Source: Sphaerolaimus hirsutus (lineage: Eukaryota > Nematoda > Chromadorea > Monhysterida > Sphaerolaimidae). Taken from it: a stretch of DNA of 64,000 nucleotides. This document shows, one piece after another, positions 12,030-22,260 of this stretch; position 1 is the first letter of the stretch; each line of letters starts with the position of its first letter. The DNA lies in the NCBI GenBank assembly GCA_964036195.1, contig OZ038456.1, positions 18,600,001-18,664,000 of the forward strand. Reading direction: 5' to 3'. The notes beneath the pieces were generated by a model. It was not told the origin of the DNA, did not search any database, and was given only the letters and a program-made list of their open reading frames with translations. A program made the translations under genes and the position numbers.

Positions 12030-12134
12030 TCAATTGTCAAGCAGTGTCAAAATTTAAGTATCTTTTCTTTTTTGCTTTGACAAACATTTGTCACTTGACT
12101 TGGCACTTTACAGGGCTTGAGACTGCCCCCTGGA
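12030..12134. repeat. Right half of an introner-related element
   Basis: Ends TTGGCACTTTACAGGGCTTG then AGACTGCCCCCTG, the right arm of the family whose complete copy lies at 3819-4014. Confidence 0.55.
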
Positions 12135-12279
12135 ACCATACAGTAGTGAATACTTCACAGCATATGTCAGCTTGTATTTTGCTGATTTGATGTTTGGAAC
12201 TATGATCAGGCTGACAACACTTTCTGAACTCACACACAGGTACAATTTTCACATGTTCATCATAAATTTTTGCTATAGT

Positions 12280-12459
12280 TTACCGCATTTACTCGAATAA
12301 TCCCCCAGAGGATTACATTTCGTCAGATCTTTTTCAGGGGGGACTATTCATGGGGGAATTCTTTTTGGTCAAAAATTTCAACCCCCCTCGTTTAACCCCC
12401 CCTCTCGGGAGCACTATGAAACAATCACCCCCCGGGGGGTATTTCGAGGAAATACGGTA
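12280..12459. mobile_element. TACCG...CGGTA palindromic element
   Basis: The left end is TACCGCATTTACTCGAATAA and the right end is TATTTCGAGGAAATACGGTA. About 180 bp, no gene. Confidence 0.75.
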
Positions 12460-12973
12460 TTTACTTATGCACACTATTTAGGTACTTAGTGTTATCAGCC
12501 ACAGCTAGAGCAAATTGATAAATTAAATTTTTTTAAAAATTGGAGACCTGTAGCGTCGTCCACACTAGGTAATTTTTTTTTAATTTTACGACTTCATTTT
12601 ACGTCATCATTTTGCACTGAGCTGTAATCTCGTCTTGATAGTGTCTTTTGTATTGAAATCGAAATCAAGTCGCGATATCGTAAAATATATGGATCAAGAA
12701 AAATTAATTTTTCAGAAAATCCCCCCCCCCCCTTGATGTGTGAAGTCGGAATTTTAGGTATTTAAAGGAGTTTTAAAATAGCCTGGGAAATATTACACGG
12801 TCTTTTTTATAGATTTGCATGGCTGAAATGGTTTTATGATACGGTGGGATTAAGTGTGTAGCCCATAAATCACTCTGCGGTGAACCAAAGGAGTCCGCGT
12901 CACTTTTCAATGTTTCATGTCAAGAACGCTTAGAGATATCCATCCTCAAATTGATTTGTTTATAGCACTAAGG
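12460..12973. other. Intergenic stretch, no gene seen
   Basis: It contains the phrase AGAACGCTTAGAGATAT, which also occurs near 9218, so part of it is repetitive. No coding signal was recognised. Confidence 0.4.
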
Positions 12974-13505
12974 CCGGAATTAGAGCTCAGCGTCGATTCG
13001 ACGTGAAATGATGACGTGAAATGTCGTCGAGAAATTAATTACACGAGTGTGGATCATGCTACGGGTCTACAATTTTCTATGGATAATATATGAATCAATA
13101 CCTTAATCGTGTCCAATACTGAGTGTTATCAGCCACAACTAGAGCAAATTGAAAAATTCAATTTTTATCATTTCACGTCATCATCATTTCACGTCACAGT
13201 GTCAGGGAACAACTTGACATTTCACGTCAGACTGCTGCTGGCAATAGTCTGACGTGAAATGTAAAGTTGTTCCCTGACACTGTGACGTGAAATGATGATG
13301 ACGTGAAATGATAAAAATTGAATTTTTCAATTCGCTCTAGTTGTGGCTGATAACACTCAGTATTGGACACGATTAAGGTATTGATTCATATATTATCCTT
13401 AGAAAATTGTAGACCCGTAGCATGATCCATACTTGTGTAATTAATTTCTCGACGACATTTCACGACATCATTTCACGTCGTATCGACGCTGAGCTCTAAT
13501 TCCCG
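12974..13505. mobile_element. Near-perfect 530-bp hairpin element
   Basis: GGAATTAGAGCTCAGCGTCGA at the left pairs with its near-complement TCGACGCTGAGCTCTAATTCC at the right. Pairing continues with constant spacing to a small loop centred near 13239. Arms are about 260 bp and rich in GACGTGAAATGATG words. No coding capacity. It lies 11 bp from the BEL insertion site. Confidence 0.8.
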
Positions 13506-13516
13506 CTTAACCGATA

Positions 13517-13521
13517 TCTAC
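13517..13521 (+). repeat. Left 5-bp target site duplication (TCTAC) of the BEL element
   Basis: TCTAC immediately precedes the left LTR and recurs immediately after the right LTR at 62399-62403. This defines the whole 13522-62398 block as one LTR-retroelement insertion. Confidence 0.9.
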
Positions 13522-14783
13522 TGTGCTGACCGTGGCAAAATGAATGGATAAAGAAATACAGAGAATTGATAATTTAGGCTCATATTTGCACATTTACTTA
13601 TTTGCACTATTTTACATTTTATGCACTATATTAATTTACCACGCAAATTGTATTTCCTGCACTATATTATTTACCCATGGAGAATATTCGATTAGGAAAG
13701 TGTTCTATAAGTTATTGATAGGTTTATGTGGAATGTTTAGGTTAAAAGGTCAAATAAGTTATTATTAGGTGTATTAATATGAAATTAGGCTCATTCAACT
13801 CGCCGTAATTTTCTGATCATTATTATATATACATTTACATGGTTTACTTGCAATTTGAGAAAGTCAAAAGTTGTAAATATTTATGTGCCACGTATTTATT
13901 TAGGCCAGCGTCCTAATAGAGAAATAGTGCCCTGTGTGTAACTAGCATTTACTGTACGTGTTTATTAGAGCCTTTTGCGTAGGCATAATTATAATACCCT
14001 GCTCAAGCTGAATGTATTATAGACCCTGCTCAATTACAATACCTATTTACCTCGAATAAGTCCCAATTTGTTAGATTATTCAACATACGTTTCCAGGAAG
14101 TGATTATTATTATTATATCGAATATACCCTACTCTATTTACGTCATTAGGAACATTTGCACTACTATTTACAGTTTTCGAACCCTATTATATTAGTTCCA
14201 ATGTGCGTCAATGTTTTCTGACAAATTGAAGCAAATTAGTAAATCGGCCGAGTTTGCCGACTTCGCGCCTCGTAAGATTAATAGTTTTTCTATTAACCCA
14301 ATTTGTACCTGGTATTTCTTTACCATAAGTATTTGAATGTATGCCCGCGCAGTATGAGGCAACTGTTTCGGCTAGATATGTTTATTTGTTGCATTTATGA
14401 CTTATTTGTGTATTTGTATTAGGAAATTACTGTAGCTGTTTTTCTATACATGATTTCCGTGTCTTAGCTACTTTGGAAGTTTTTACTTCAGTCTGCGGAC
14501 CCCAAGCTACTGAACGAAAAATAAGCTAGCGATAGAAACTTCGATTAGGAAGCTCGCTAGACTTTGCGCTTTTGTAACACGCTGTATCTGATCGAAATAA
14601 AGTACCTGAAACAATTCGAACCCCCTTTTTCAACACAACTACAAAATAAACTCAACTTGGCTGTCGACAAGTGGACGTTCGGCTACAACGGGAAATCAAC
14701 CACTCTAAAGGCCATTTCTCACTACGGTCTTGGAGCTGCCGGATTCGGTGGTAGAAGACGCTGACTTCGGTGGCTTCATCACA
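13522..14783 (+). repeat. Left LTR of the BEL/Pao element (1262 bp)
   Basis: It begins TGTGCTGACC and ends TTCATCACA (canonical TG...CA). It is the same length as the right LTR, and only three single-base differences were noticed (near 14522, 14641 and 14712). An AATAAA at 14596-14601 could be the polyadenylation signal. Small open frames at 13544-13768 and 14564-14764 recur in the other LTR and have no recognisable product. Confidence 0.93.
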
Positions 14784-14800
14784 TGGCGCAGCGAGCAGGG
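14784..14800 (+). promoter_or_regulatory. Primer binding site, abutting the left LTR
   Basis: TGGCGCAGCGAGCAGGG starts directly after the LTR. TGG pairs with a tRNA CCA end and the next C with a discriminator G, which fits a tRNA-Ser-like primer. The tRNA identity is inference. Confidence 0.7.
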
Positions 14801-16011
14801 TGATTGCATGACATTGTGCTATCACCAAGTCGGAACGGACATTGTGCGGCAGTTGGCAGAACTTCAAAAGTCCTGCTGAACATCAATTGGCCTTGGCTGA
14901 GCGTTGGCTGTTGATTTGCAGACAGCATTGTGCCAAAGTCACGGCACTCCTGTCTACATCCTGGGAGCGGTTCTACGCTCACGCGCGGAGGACACTGGAG
15001 TTCTGACAAGCCTGTCAGGATTTCAGGCAGCTTTCACCAGTGTTCTGGCAAGGTGCTAGACGCTGGGCGGCACCGGCATTTGACAAGGAGTCATTGTCGG
15101 ACGGTGGTCAAACTTTCGCTGGACGCTCCTGGACATCCGGACGCCAGTGACCGCTCGCACGTCCTTCCTATGCCAAGGGAGGGTGACCTGACGGAGACAG
15201 GATCGCCACAGAGCCACGCTAGTCAAAGGGCTGTTTTTTGGGCATTCGCGGAGGTCCCTCGCTCCACTGGGTAAGAGTGGACTCATACCTCGGAAGTGCA
15301 AAAGTAGGGGTATCAGTGTACAAAGGGCTGTAGCTGACAGAGGGCTGTAGCTGACAGAGAGTGGATTTGAAAACCAAGTATTAGGATACTTGGTAGCGTG
15401 TAGGGGCTTTGCGGAGCTCCCATCAAATATACACGCTGTGCCTGCTCGGTACCATCAGATCAGACAGCACAAAAGTGCCAGAATACTGCATTGCACAGGC
15501 GCAATTGCAGAGCAGTGTACAGAAACACTGCCCAGAATCAGAAAGTGCACCAGAGTGCACAGAAACATGTCACAGGCGACACGGCAAGCGCAGCACTGCG
15601 CACAGCGGCACAGGAGCCGCTCAGGAAAGCAAGTGGCCGGCGTGGTCACAAGGCACACAGGCGTGCCAGAAAGAGCGCCAGAGCGCTCAGAAAGAGTGTG
15701 TACGGACCCTCTTTGGGCGCACACTGCTGGGCAAAGAACTTGTTTATTGTCCAGGTGGATTTGACCGGTGTGTTGAAGTCAACGCGTGTAAATAATCACG
15801 TCAGGGGCTTTAGGAACACACCTGGTGCCAGTGCAGTAAAGGTCAACGCGTGAGAACACGTCAGGGGCCTGTAGGACTGCATTGGTATTGTGCGTGGCAC
15901 AACAAATCCGTGGTGCACAGAGCACTGCACAGAAAGACGCAGAGAAGCGTCACAGGCGTCACAGGAGACACACTATAAAAAGAAACAGTGAAGGAAAATT
16001 CATCAGCAAAA
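14801..16011 (+). other. Untranslated leader of the BEL element
   Basis: About 1.2 kb between the primer site and the gag start. It has direct repeats, including GGGCTGTAGCTGACAGAG twice near 15325-15360 and TCAACGCGTG...CACGTCAGGGGC twice at about 15778-15868. Several overlapping open frames (for example 15390-15795) look fortuitous because they share the same CAGAGA-rich composition and lack motifs. The repeats could belong to a packaging or regulatory region. Confidence 0.6.
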
Positions 16012-19000
16012 ATGGTTTCGCCAACGGGTCACATCAGAAAGACCCTGGGGCCAGCAAAGCACAGGGTGGAAAGTAGATTGGCAAGAGAATTTGCCAAATA
16101 TGACCTGGAACTATTTGCGGAAGCATCAAAGGATGATAAGAGAACAGAGATGAGAAGAGTGATTGCATCTATCAAACAGGAGGGTGCAAAATTGGAAAGT
16201 GCAATGACTGCAGTGAGAACTCAATTTGACGCATGGAGGGATATCGTCAAGGACATTGACGAACCCGACCAGATGGAACAAGAACAGAAGATATACCAAG
16301 ACTCATATGAGGAATATGCAAACATGTCAGACTTGGTGACACAGAAAATTGCAGCCATGAATGTATACATCGAAGAGTTGCAAGATATGATCCAGCAACT
16401 GAGCGGAAGTACTATGTATGAAGTCAACACGGCATTCATACAGCAGATGGCTGCACAGATGGCTCTGACAGCTCAGGGAGCTGCTCCGGGAGCCAGTTCA
16501 ACCAATACAACCACAGCAAAGAGCGTCAAATTGCAGAAACTGGAAGTTGAACAGTTTACTGGGGAAATTGTCAAATTTCGATCATGGTGGCAAATGTTCG
16601 AATCCCACATTCACAATCGGACAGATTTGGAGGACATTTCCAAGTTCTCATACTTGAGAAGCTTGCTGAAAGGCTCAGCATTTGGCATGATCAGTGGATT
16701 AAGTGTGACCGCAGAAAATTATGCACCCGCAATTGCAATGCTCAAGAAGAGATATGACCAGCCAGTTGTGGTCAGAAACACGCTGATGAGTAATATCATG
16801 AAGCTGCGACAGGCCAGGAATACCTGTCAGGATATGAGAATTTTGTTTGATGCAATTGAAAGGCTGCTCCAGCAGTTGGAGTCACTGGGTGAATCAGTGG
16901 AACATCCAATGCTGTTGAGCCAGCTGCAACAGAAAGTGCCACCCGAGGTTCTCAGAGAAATCCAGAAGGAACAGGGAACTGAGGAAGCCTTGACGGTGGA
17001 GATATTCAGAAAGCTGTTTGGCAAGCAGCTAGCGCTCAGTGAGGCTGTACAGCACGCACAGCAAACTGAGGCACCAGTTCAGCAATCGCGCCAAGGATTC
17101 GGGAATAATCCACGCGCACAGCAATTCAATAATCGGTTCCAAGGCAATGGGAATCGATTCAGAGGGCCAGAGAACCCAAGGACCAGCACAGGAAGCATGT
17201 CTGTGATCCAGAATGGTCAGAGTGCACCACAGGCTGGATTTATGAATCCTGGGAGGCCGTGTGTGTTCTGCAATGACACACAGCAATTACACTTTAATGA
17301 TAAGTGTCCAAAGTTCAAAACTGCCAGAGAAAGGAGGGTGATTTTGTCAAAGGCAGAGCGATGCCTGAGATGCCTGCAGAAAGGGCATTACATGAATCAA
17401 TGTCAATTTACGAGAAGTTGCTTCTATTGCAAGTCCAATAGGCACCACACTGCGGTGTGCCCAGAGAAATTTGGTGATAATGGCAATGGAAACGCTGGAC
17501 GGCAAATTCCAGCATTCAAAGCAAATGGTCAACAGTATGGCCAACAGTCAGCAAACAATGGAAGAAAGTCTGTGCCGACGGCCGGTCGACCAGCACAGAG
17601 TCAACAGAGAAAGGCCACAGTGAATTGTGTCACTGTGGAAGAAGCTGGACCAGAAGTGGTAGAGACAGAAACCATATCCAGCACAGTGGTCACAGAACCA
17701 AATACAAGGCAACAGAATACGTCAGTGAACCTGTCAGTAAACAGGAATATGTCAATGTTGATGACAGCCAGAACCGTGATTGAGGCTTCAGAAATGGATA
17801 CAGAGATGGAGCCTGAACAGCCACCACTACAGATTCAAGCGTTCCTGGACACAGGATCCCAGGGAACGTACATGTCAGAGAAAGTGGCCAAGAAACTCAA
17901 TTTAAAGAATACAGGTGAACACCACATCCAGGTGTACACATTCGGAAATGAAAAGCCGCACTATAAAGTAGTACAGCAAGTGGAATTTAGAATGCGGCTC
18001 AGAAATGGCCAGAAAGTTGATATGGTGGCTGATGTGGTCCCGACGTTGACCACAGAACAAGTCAAAGTGCCTGTGTCAGAACAGGACGAAAAGTACCTGC
18101 AGAAGTACTTCCCGGATGAGAGTTACTTTGCAGACAGAATTCCCAAGGAAAGAGGGGCAGAGTGCAAGTTCAAGCCAGACATTATAGTGGGCTTGAATTA
18201 TTTCTGGGACTTGATGTCCAGAAACACCAGCACCACCAGACTTCCGTCAGGATTGTATGTCATTCCATCAGAATTGGGATTGCTGATGGGAGGTGGGCAG
18301 CTGACGAGCAACAGAAATCAATGGACCACGGATGGCGCATATCCGGTGGTGGTCAACACAATTGTGCATCAAATTCAGAGAGAAAAGTGGTACGAGGAAG
18401 CACCGTTGTCAATTGCTCCTGTACCAAATGTCAAAGATATGGATAGACTGGATACCATTGGCATAATGGACCAGCCAGACCTCGTCGAGGATGATGAGGC
18501 CATAAAGCAATTCAATGAAAGTGTACAGAGAAACCCAGATGGACGGTACTCTGTAAAGTTCATGTACAAACCGAATTTGCATGAACTCCCAGATAACAAA
18601 GCAATGGCATTCAAGAGGTTCAGGTACCTCACCAACAGGCTCAAGAGAGACCCAGAATTACTGGAGAAAATTCAGGCAATCATGAAAGCACAAGAGGAGC
18701 AAGGAGTAATTGAGAAAGTTCAAGAGGATATTATGGATGGCAGAAAGTTCCATATTTTGCCTCATCAACCAGTGATAACGCCAGAGAAAACTACCACAAA
18801 GGTCAGAGAGGTATATGATGCCTCAGCAAAACCGCCAGGCATGCCAAGCTTGAATGAGTGCATGTACCGCGGTCCAGTTATACTACCACAGCTGGTAGGG
18901 ATGCTGATGCGATTCCGATTGCATGGAATTGCACTGGTCGCAGACATAGAGAAAGCGTTTCTACAGATTAGTCTGCAGGACAGTGACAGAGATGTGACAA

Positions 19001-20961
19001 GATTTCTGTGGTACAAAGATCCCACGAAACCATCCATGGAGGACAACATTCAGATTTACAGATTTGCCAGAGTGCCATTTGGTATAATCTGCAGCCCAGC
19101 GCTGCTGGCGCTGACAGTAAGATACCACCTGAATCAAGCTGGCACAGAAAATGCAAAATTGATTGATGAAAATCTGTATGTGGATAATTTGATCCTCAGT
19201 GTGGACACAGAGCAGAAAGCGATAGAATTGTACCAGGAATCCAAAGTGTTGTTCACAGAGGCACAGATGAATCTGAGAGAATGGAACAGCAACAACAAGA
19301 GCTTTACTTGGCAATTGGCAGAGTCGGATGTGTCCAAGGAAAATGTCACAACAGTCCTAGGAATGAAATGGGACATAGAAAGCGACCAGATGTGGCTGAA
19401 AACACCAAAGACAGTTCAGCAATCACAATTATCAGAAACTGACCAGAAAATCAAACTTCCCACGAAAAGGACAGTTGCAAAGGTGACTGCGGGATGTTTT
19501 GATCCAATGGGACTCGTCAGTCCTGTCCTACTGCCAGCAAAGAGATTTTTGCAGACATTATGGCATTCAGGACCAAGTGCCAAAGAGTGGGATACTCCCC
19601 TGTCTGAGGAACAGACAGCAATTTGGCAGCAATTAGAGACAGAATTGCTCAAAGTTGGACAAATCAAGTTCAACAGAAATTTGAATTATCAGAGTGGTGC
19701 AGATGCACAACTGCACATTTTTGTTGATGCCTCAGCAATGGCATACAGCGCAGCGGCATACATATGCCAGAAAACAGAAAATGACAGCGGCACGTCAAGC
19801 CTACTGTACTCCAGATTGAGACTAGCTCCAAAGAAACCAGAAGTGACAATTCCACGGCTGGAATTGTTAGCAATGTTGATCGGCAGCAGAATGTCAAAGT
19901 TTATCCACAAAGAGCTCAAGGACGTCAAATTCAGTCAGACAGTTGTATGGTCAGATTCAACCTGTTGTCTGAAGTGGCTAACAACAGCGAAGCCACTGGC
20001 ATGTTTTGTCAAGAACAGATTGGATGAAATCAGGAAAATTCAGAGTGAGACAGAGAACATGCACATCAGACACATCGCAGGACTGGAGAATCCAGCTGAC
20101 ATGGCCACAAGAGGCATGAATATGTCAGAGTTGGAAGGCAGTAACCTGTGGTGGAAGGGGCCAGAATGGCTAATGACTGGAGAATGGCCAGAGCCGAAAG
20201 TGGAACCAGTTACACCAGAAGTAATGGCAGAAATCAAGAAAGAAGAGCTCAAGTTCCCAAAAGCCAGTCCAATTTACCTGGGCGCCACACAGCAAGTGGT
20301 CAGTGACCCAGATGCCAGCAATGTGCAAGCTGATGAAAGCAAGCAAAGCAACCCATTGGGAATTGAGATTCAGAGATTCTCATCACTGACAAAGTTACTG
20401 GATGCAACAGTATACGTGATGAGATTTGTGCGACAGATGCACAAAAAGCGCAGCAAAAATGACAGTCAGAATGGATTGTCAAAAATCATGAAACGTATCT
20501 GTGGTATAATAAAACCACAGGGAATTATCAGTATTGAAGAAAGAGAGATTGCGTTGAAATATTGGATCAAAGTGACACAACAGAATCATTACAAAGGAGT
20601 GGCAGAGATTCTAGCAACAGGCCACAGCAAAGGCAGCCAGAATGGCAAGAAAACAGCTGCAGACCAGCAGTTGATCAAATGGCTCAATGTGCAAATGCAT
20701 CAGGATGGAATCCTGAAGTGCCACGGCCGAATGGGGCATACTGACCCACAGGAAGTCACAGTGCCACTCATACTGTTGCCAGCAACGGCTACAGTGACTC
20801 AACTGATCGTCAGAGACCAGCATGAGAAGTTGATGCACGCAGGAGTGCAACACACATTAGCAGCAATCAGACAAAAGTACTGGATTACACAGGGCAGACG
20901 GGTGATTTACAATGTGACCAGAACCTGCTCAACCTGTAAGAAATTGGGAGCGAAGCCGTAA
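16012..20961 (+). CDS. BEL/Pao gag-pol: gag, protease, reverse transcriptase, RNase H, integrase zinc domain
   Basis: I chose ATG 16012; the frame reads 1649 residues to TAA at 20959-20961. In order: a Gag region with the ...VEQFTGEIVKFRSWW pattern of Pao/BEL Gag (about residues 175-330); zinc-knuckle-like cysteines (about 416-484); an aspartic protease active site DTGS at 613-616; reverse transcriptase with catalytic Asp 978 in VADIEKAF and the YVDN box at 1056-1059; RNase H starting at FVDAS (about 1237) with IPRLELLA and WSDST; and the HH-CC zinc domain of integrase from about 1604. The frame continues past the stop into the integrase core at 20962-22041. The RT box is YVDN, not YxDD. The stop makes this copy at least partly broken unless it is read through. 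Confidence 0.92.
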   Translation: MVSPTGHIRKTLGPAKHRVESRLAREFAKYDLELFAEASKDDKRTEMRRVIASIKQEGAKLESAMTAVRTQFDAWRDIVKDIDEPDQMEQEQKIYQDSYEEYANMSDLVTQKIAAMNVYIEELQDMIQQLSGSTMYEVNTAFIQQMAAQMALTAQGAAPGASSTNTTTAKSVKLQKLEVEQFTGEIVKFRSWWQMFESHIHNRTDLEDISKFSYLRSLLKGSAFGMISGLSVTAENYAPAIAMLKKRYDQPVVVRNTLMSNIMKLRQARNTCQDMRILFDAIERLLQQLESLGESVEHPMLLSQLQQKVPPEVLREIQKEQGTEEALTVEIFRKLFGKQLALSEAVQHAQQTEAPVQQSRQGFGNNPRAQQFNNRFQGNGNRFRGPENPRTSTGSMSVIQNGQSAPQAGFMNPGRPCVFCNDTQQLHFNDKCPKFKTARERRVILSKAERCLRCLQKGHYMNQCQFTRSCFYCKSNRHHTAVCPEKFGDNGNGNAGRQIPAFKANGQQYGQQSANNGRKSVPTAGRPAQSQQRKATVNCVTVEEAGPEVVETETISSTVVTEPNTRQQNTSVNLSVNRNMSMLMTARTVIEASEMDTEMEPEQPPLQIQAFLDTGSQGTYMSEKVAKKLNLKNTGEHHIQVYTFGNEKPHYKVVQQVEFRMRLRNGQKVDMVADVVPTLTTEQVKVPVSEQDEKYLQKYFPDESYFADRIPKERGAECKFKPDIIVGLNYFWDLMSRNTSTTRLPSGLYVIPSELGLLMGGGQLTSNRNQWTTDGAYPVVVNTIVHQIQREKWYEEAPLSIAPVPNVKDMDRLDTIGIMDQPDLVEDDEAIKQFNESVQRNPDGRYSVKFMYKPNLHELPDNKAMAFKRFRYLTNRLKRDPELLEKIQAIMKAQEEQGVIEKVQEDIMDGRKFHILPHQPVITPEKTTTKVREVYDASAKPPGMPSLNECMYRGPVILPQLVGMLMRFRLHGIALVADIEKAFLQISLQDSDRDVTRFLWYKDPTKPSMEDNIQIYRFARVPFGIICSPALLALTVRYHLNQAGTENAKLIDENLYVDNLILSVDTEQKAIELYQESKVLFTEAQMNLREWNSNNKSFTWQLAESDVSKENVTTVLGMKWDIESDQMWLKTPKTVQQSQLSETDQKIKLPTKRTVAKVTAGCFDPMGLVSPVLLPAKRFLQTLWHSGPSAKEWDTPLSEEQTAIWQQLETELLKVGQIKFNRNLNYQSGADAQLHIFVDASAMAYSAAAYICQKTENDSGTSSLLYSRLRLAPKKPEVTIPRLELLAMLIGSRMSKFIHKELKDVKFSQTVVWSDSTCCLKWLTTAKPLACFVKNRLDEIRKIQSETENMHIRHIAGLENPADMATRGMNMSELEGSNLWWKGPEWLMTGEWPEPKVEPVTPEVMAEIKKEELKFPKASPIYLGATQQVVSDPDASNVQADESKQSNPLGIEIQRFSSLTKLLDATVYVMRFVRQMHKKRSKNDSQNGLSKIMKRICGIIKPQGIISIEEREIALKYWIKVTQQNHYKGVAEILATGHSKGSQNGKKTAADQQLIKWLNVQMHQDGILKCHGRMGHTDPQEVTVPLILLPATATVTQLIVRDQHEKLMHAGVQHTLAAIRQKYWITQGRRVIYNVTRTCSTCKKLGAKP

Positions 20962-22041
20962 CAGCTTCCACCAATGCCAGATTTACCAGAAACCAGAGTT
21001 CAAAGAGCCAGACCGTTCCAGTACACGGGCTTGGATTATTTGGGACCAGTTTGGTACAAAGTGGACAAAGATCACAGGAAAATGTGGATCTGTTTGTTCA
21101 CATGCATGGTGACACGTGCAGTTCACCTGGAAAATGTGCTGGACATGACCGCACAAGAATTCCTAAACGCAATCAGGAGATTCATCGCCAGGCGTGGAAA
21201 GCCTGAAGCAGTTATTTCAGACAATGCGACGCAATTCAAATTGACAGAGAAAGTGCTCAGCACAAGCACTGACAAGGCCATCAATACTGGAAAGGAATGG
21301 TCAGAAATGGTCAAAAGTGGAGCAGTACAGACTTACTGCTCACAGCAACAAATCCAGTGGAACATGACGACTCCTATGGCACCATGGCAAGGAGGAGTCT
21401 ATGAGAGAATGGTGGGCATCACCAAGAAACATTTCAAGGCAGCTGTGGGGCACAGAATGTTGACCCTGCAAGAATTGTTGACACTTCTGCCAGAAGTCGA
21501 GGCAGTGATCAACAGCAGGCCAATCTCTTACATCTATGGTGATGTAAAGAGCCTCAGAGTGCTGACGCCAAAGGACTTCCTGACAGGGGAAGGTCAGATT
21601 GGAGCACCACAGTTTGACGCAGACAAAGATGAAGAATTTGTGCCCAGAATGGATAATGCAGCGAAACTGCAGAAATATTGGGAGACAACCCAGCAAACTT
21701 TGGATAAGTTCTGGGACTTGTGGCATCAAGAGTATATCCCAAGCTTGAGGGAAAGAACTCAGGTGACGCACAAACATGGCAGATTGACAGCGACTCAAGA
21801 ACCCAAAGTGAATGAAGTTGTGCTGATTTATGAAGAGAACATGCCCAGAGGTGCATGGAGGATGGGTCGCATCGAGCAGTTAGAGCCCAGCAAAGATGGA
21901 CAGATTCGCTCAGCAAAAGTCAGAACTGCCAACAGAAATGTGGTCAGCAGACCACTCAATCAATTGTATCCACTGGAAATCAATTCAAAGACAATGGATA
22001 TCAGCAGAATAACGAAGCCTTTGAACCTACCAGACCACTAG
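20962..22041 (+). pseudogene. BEL integrase catalytic core and C-terminal domain, separated by an in-frame stop
   Basis: This is the same reading frame as gag-pol after TAA at 20959; the first ATG is at 20974. The core shows the first Asp in TGLDYLGP, the second in ISDNATQF and the Glu in WQGGVYERMVG, i.e. an intact DDE triad. A C-terminal domain like those in Pao integrases (VNEVVLIYEENMPRG...LYPLE) follows. The last 13 codons and the stop TAG (22039) are not retroelement sequence: they lie inside the Polinton inverted repeat, which starts at 22003. One nonsense codon separates it from gag-pol, so it is probably a recent loss-of-function change. Confidence 0.85.
21997..22002 (+). repeat. Left 6-bp target site duplication (GATATC) of the Polinton
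   Basis: GATATC precedes the left end AGCAGAATAACG and recurs after the right end CGTTATTCTGCT at 58377-58382. Six-bp duplications and AG termini are characteristic of Mavericks/Polintons. Because GATATC is palindromic it visually extends the inverted repeat. Confidence 0.88.
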
Positions 22042-22260
22042 TTAATGTCCACTTCGTTCCTTGGCACGGTGCCAAGTAAACAACACGTGCCAATGACGTC
22101 ATTTGTTTTTCCGGCAAATGTCCGGATTGGAAACTTATGTCCCGTTGACGTCATTGGCTCGTGTCCAATAAAAGTGGGTCTTGTGCCAATATAGTTGGCG
22201 CTTGTCCAATACTATTGGCACTCGCCCAATACTAGATTGGCGCTTGTCCAATACTATTGG
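22003..22260. repeat. Left terminal inverted repeat of the Polinton with NFI-like and CRE-like sites
   Basis: Identical to the complement of the right end for about 168 bp, then a short mismatch (22170-22181), then identical again to about 22250. It contains TTGGCACGGTGCCAA (22061-22075), a perfect TTGGC-N5-GCCAA dyad, and two TGACGTCA sites (22094-22101, 22146-22153). TTGGC-N5-TCCAA dyads then begin. The outer 39 bp also encode the end and stop of the interrupted retroelement frame. Confidence 0.88.

Noticed and set aside
13544-13768. 74-residue frame in the LTR, repeated at 61159-61383
   Set aside because: Duplicated because LTRs are duplicated; no motif and no start context.
15390-15853. 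Overlapping frames in the BEL leader
   Set aside because: Three frames are open together because of CAGAGA-rich composition; no domain motif.
21996-22046. Idea that the inverted repeat includes duplicated BEL pol sequence by recombination
   Set aside because: Placing the ends at AGCAGAATAACG gives a 6-bp palindromic duplication GATATC and canonical AG...CT termini, a simpler insertion.
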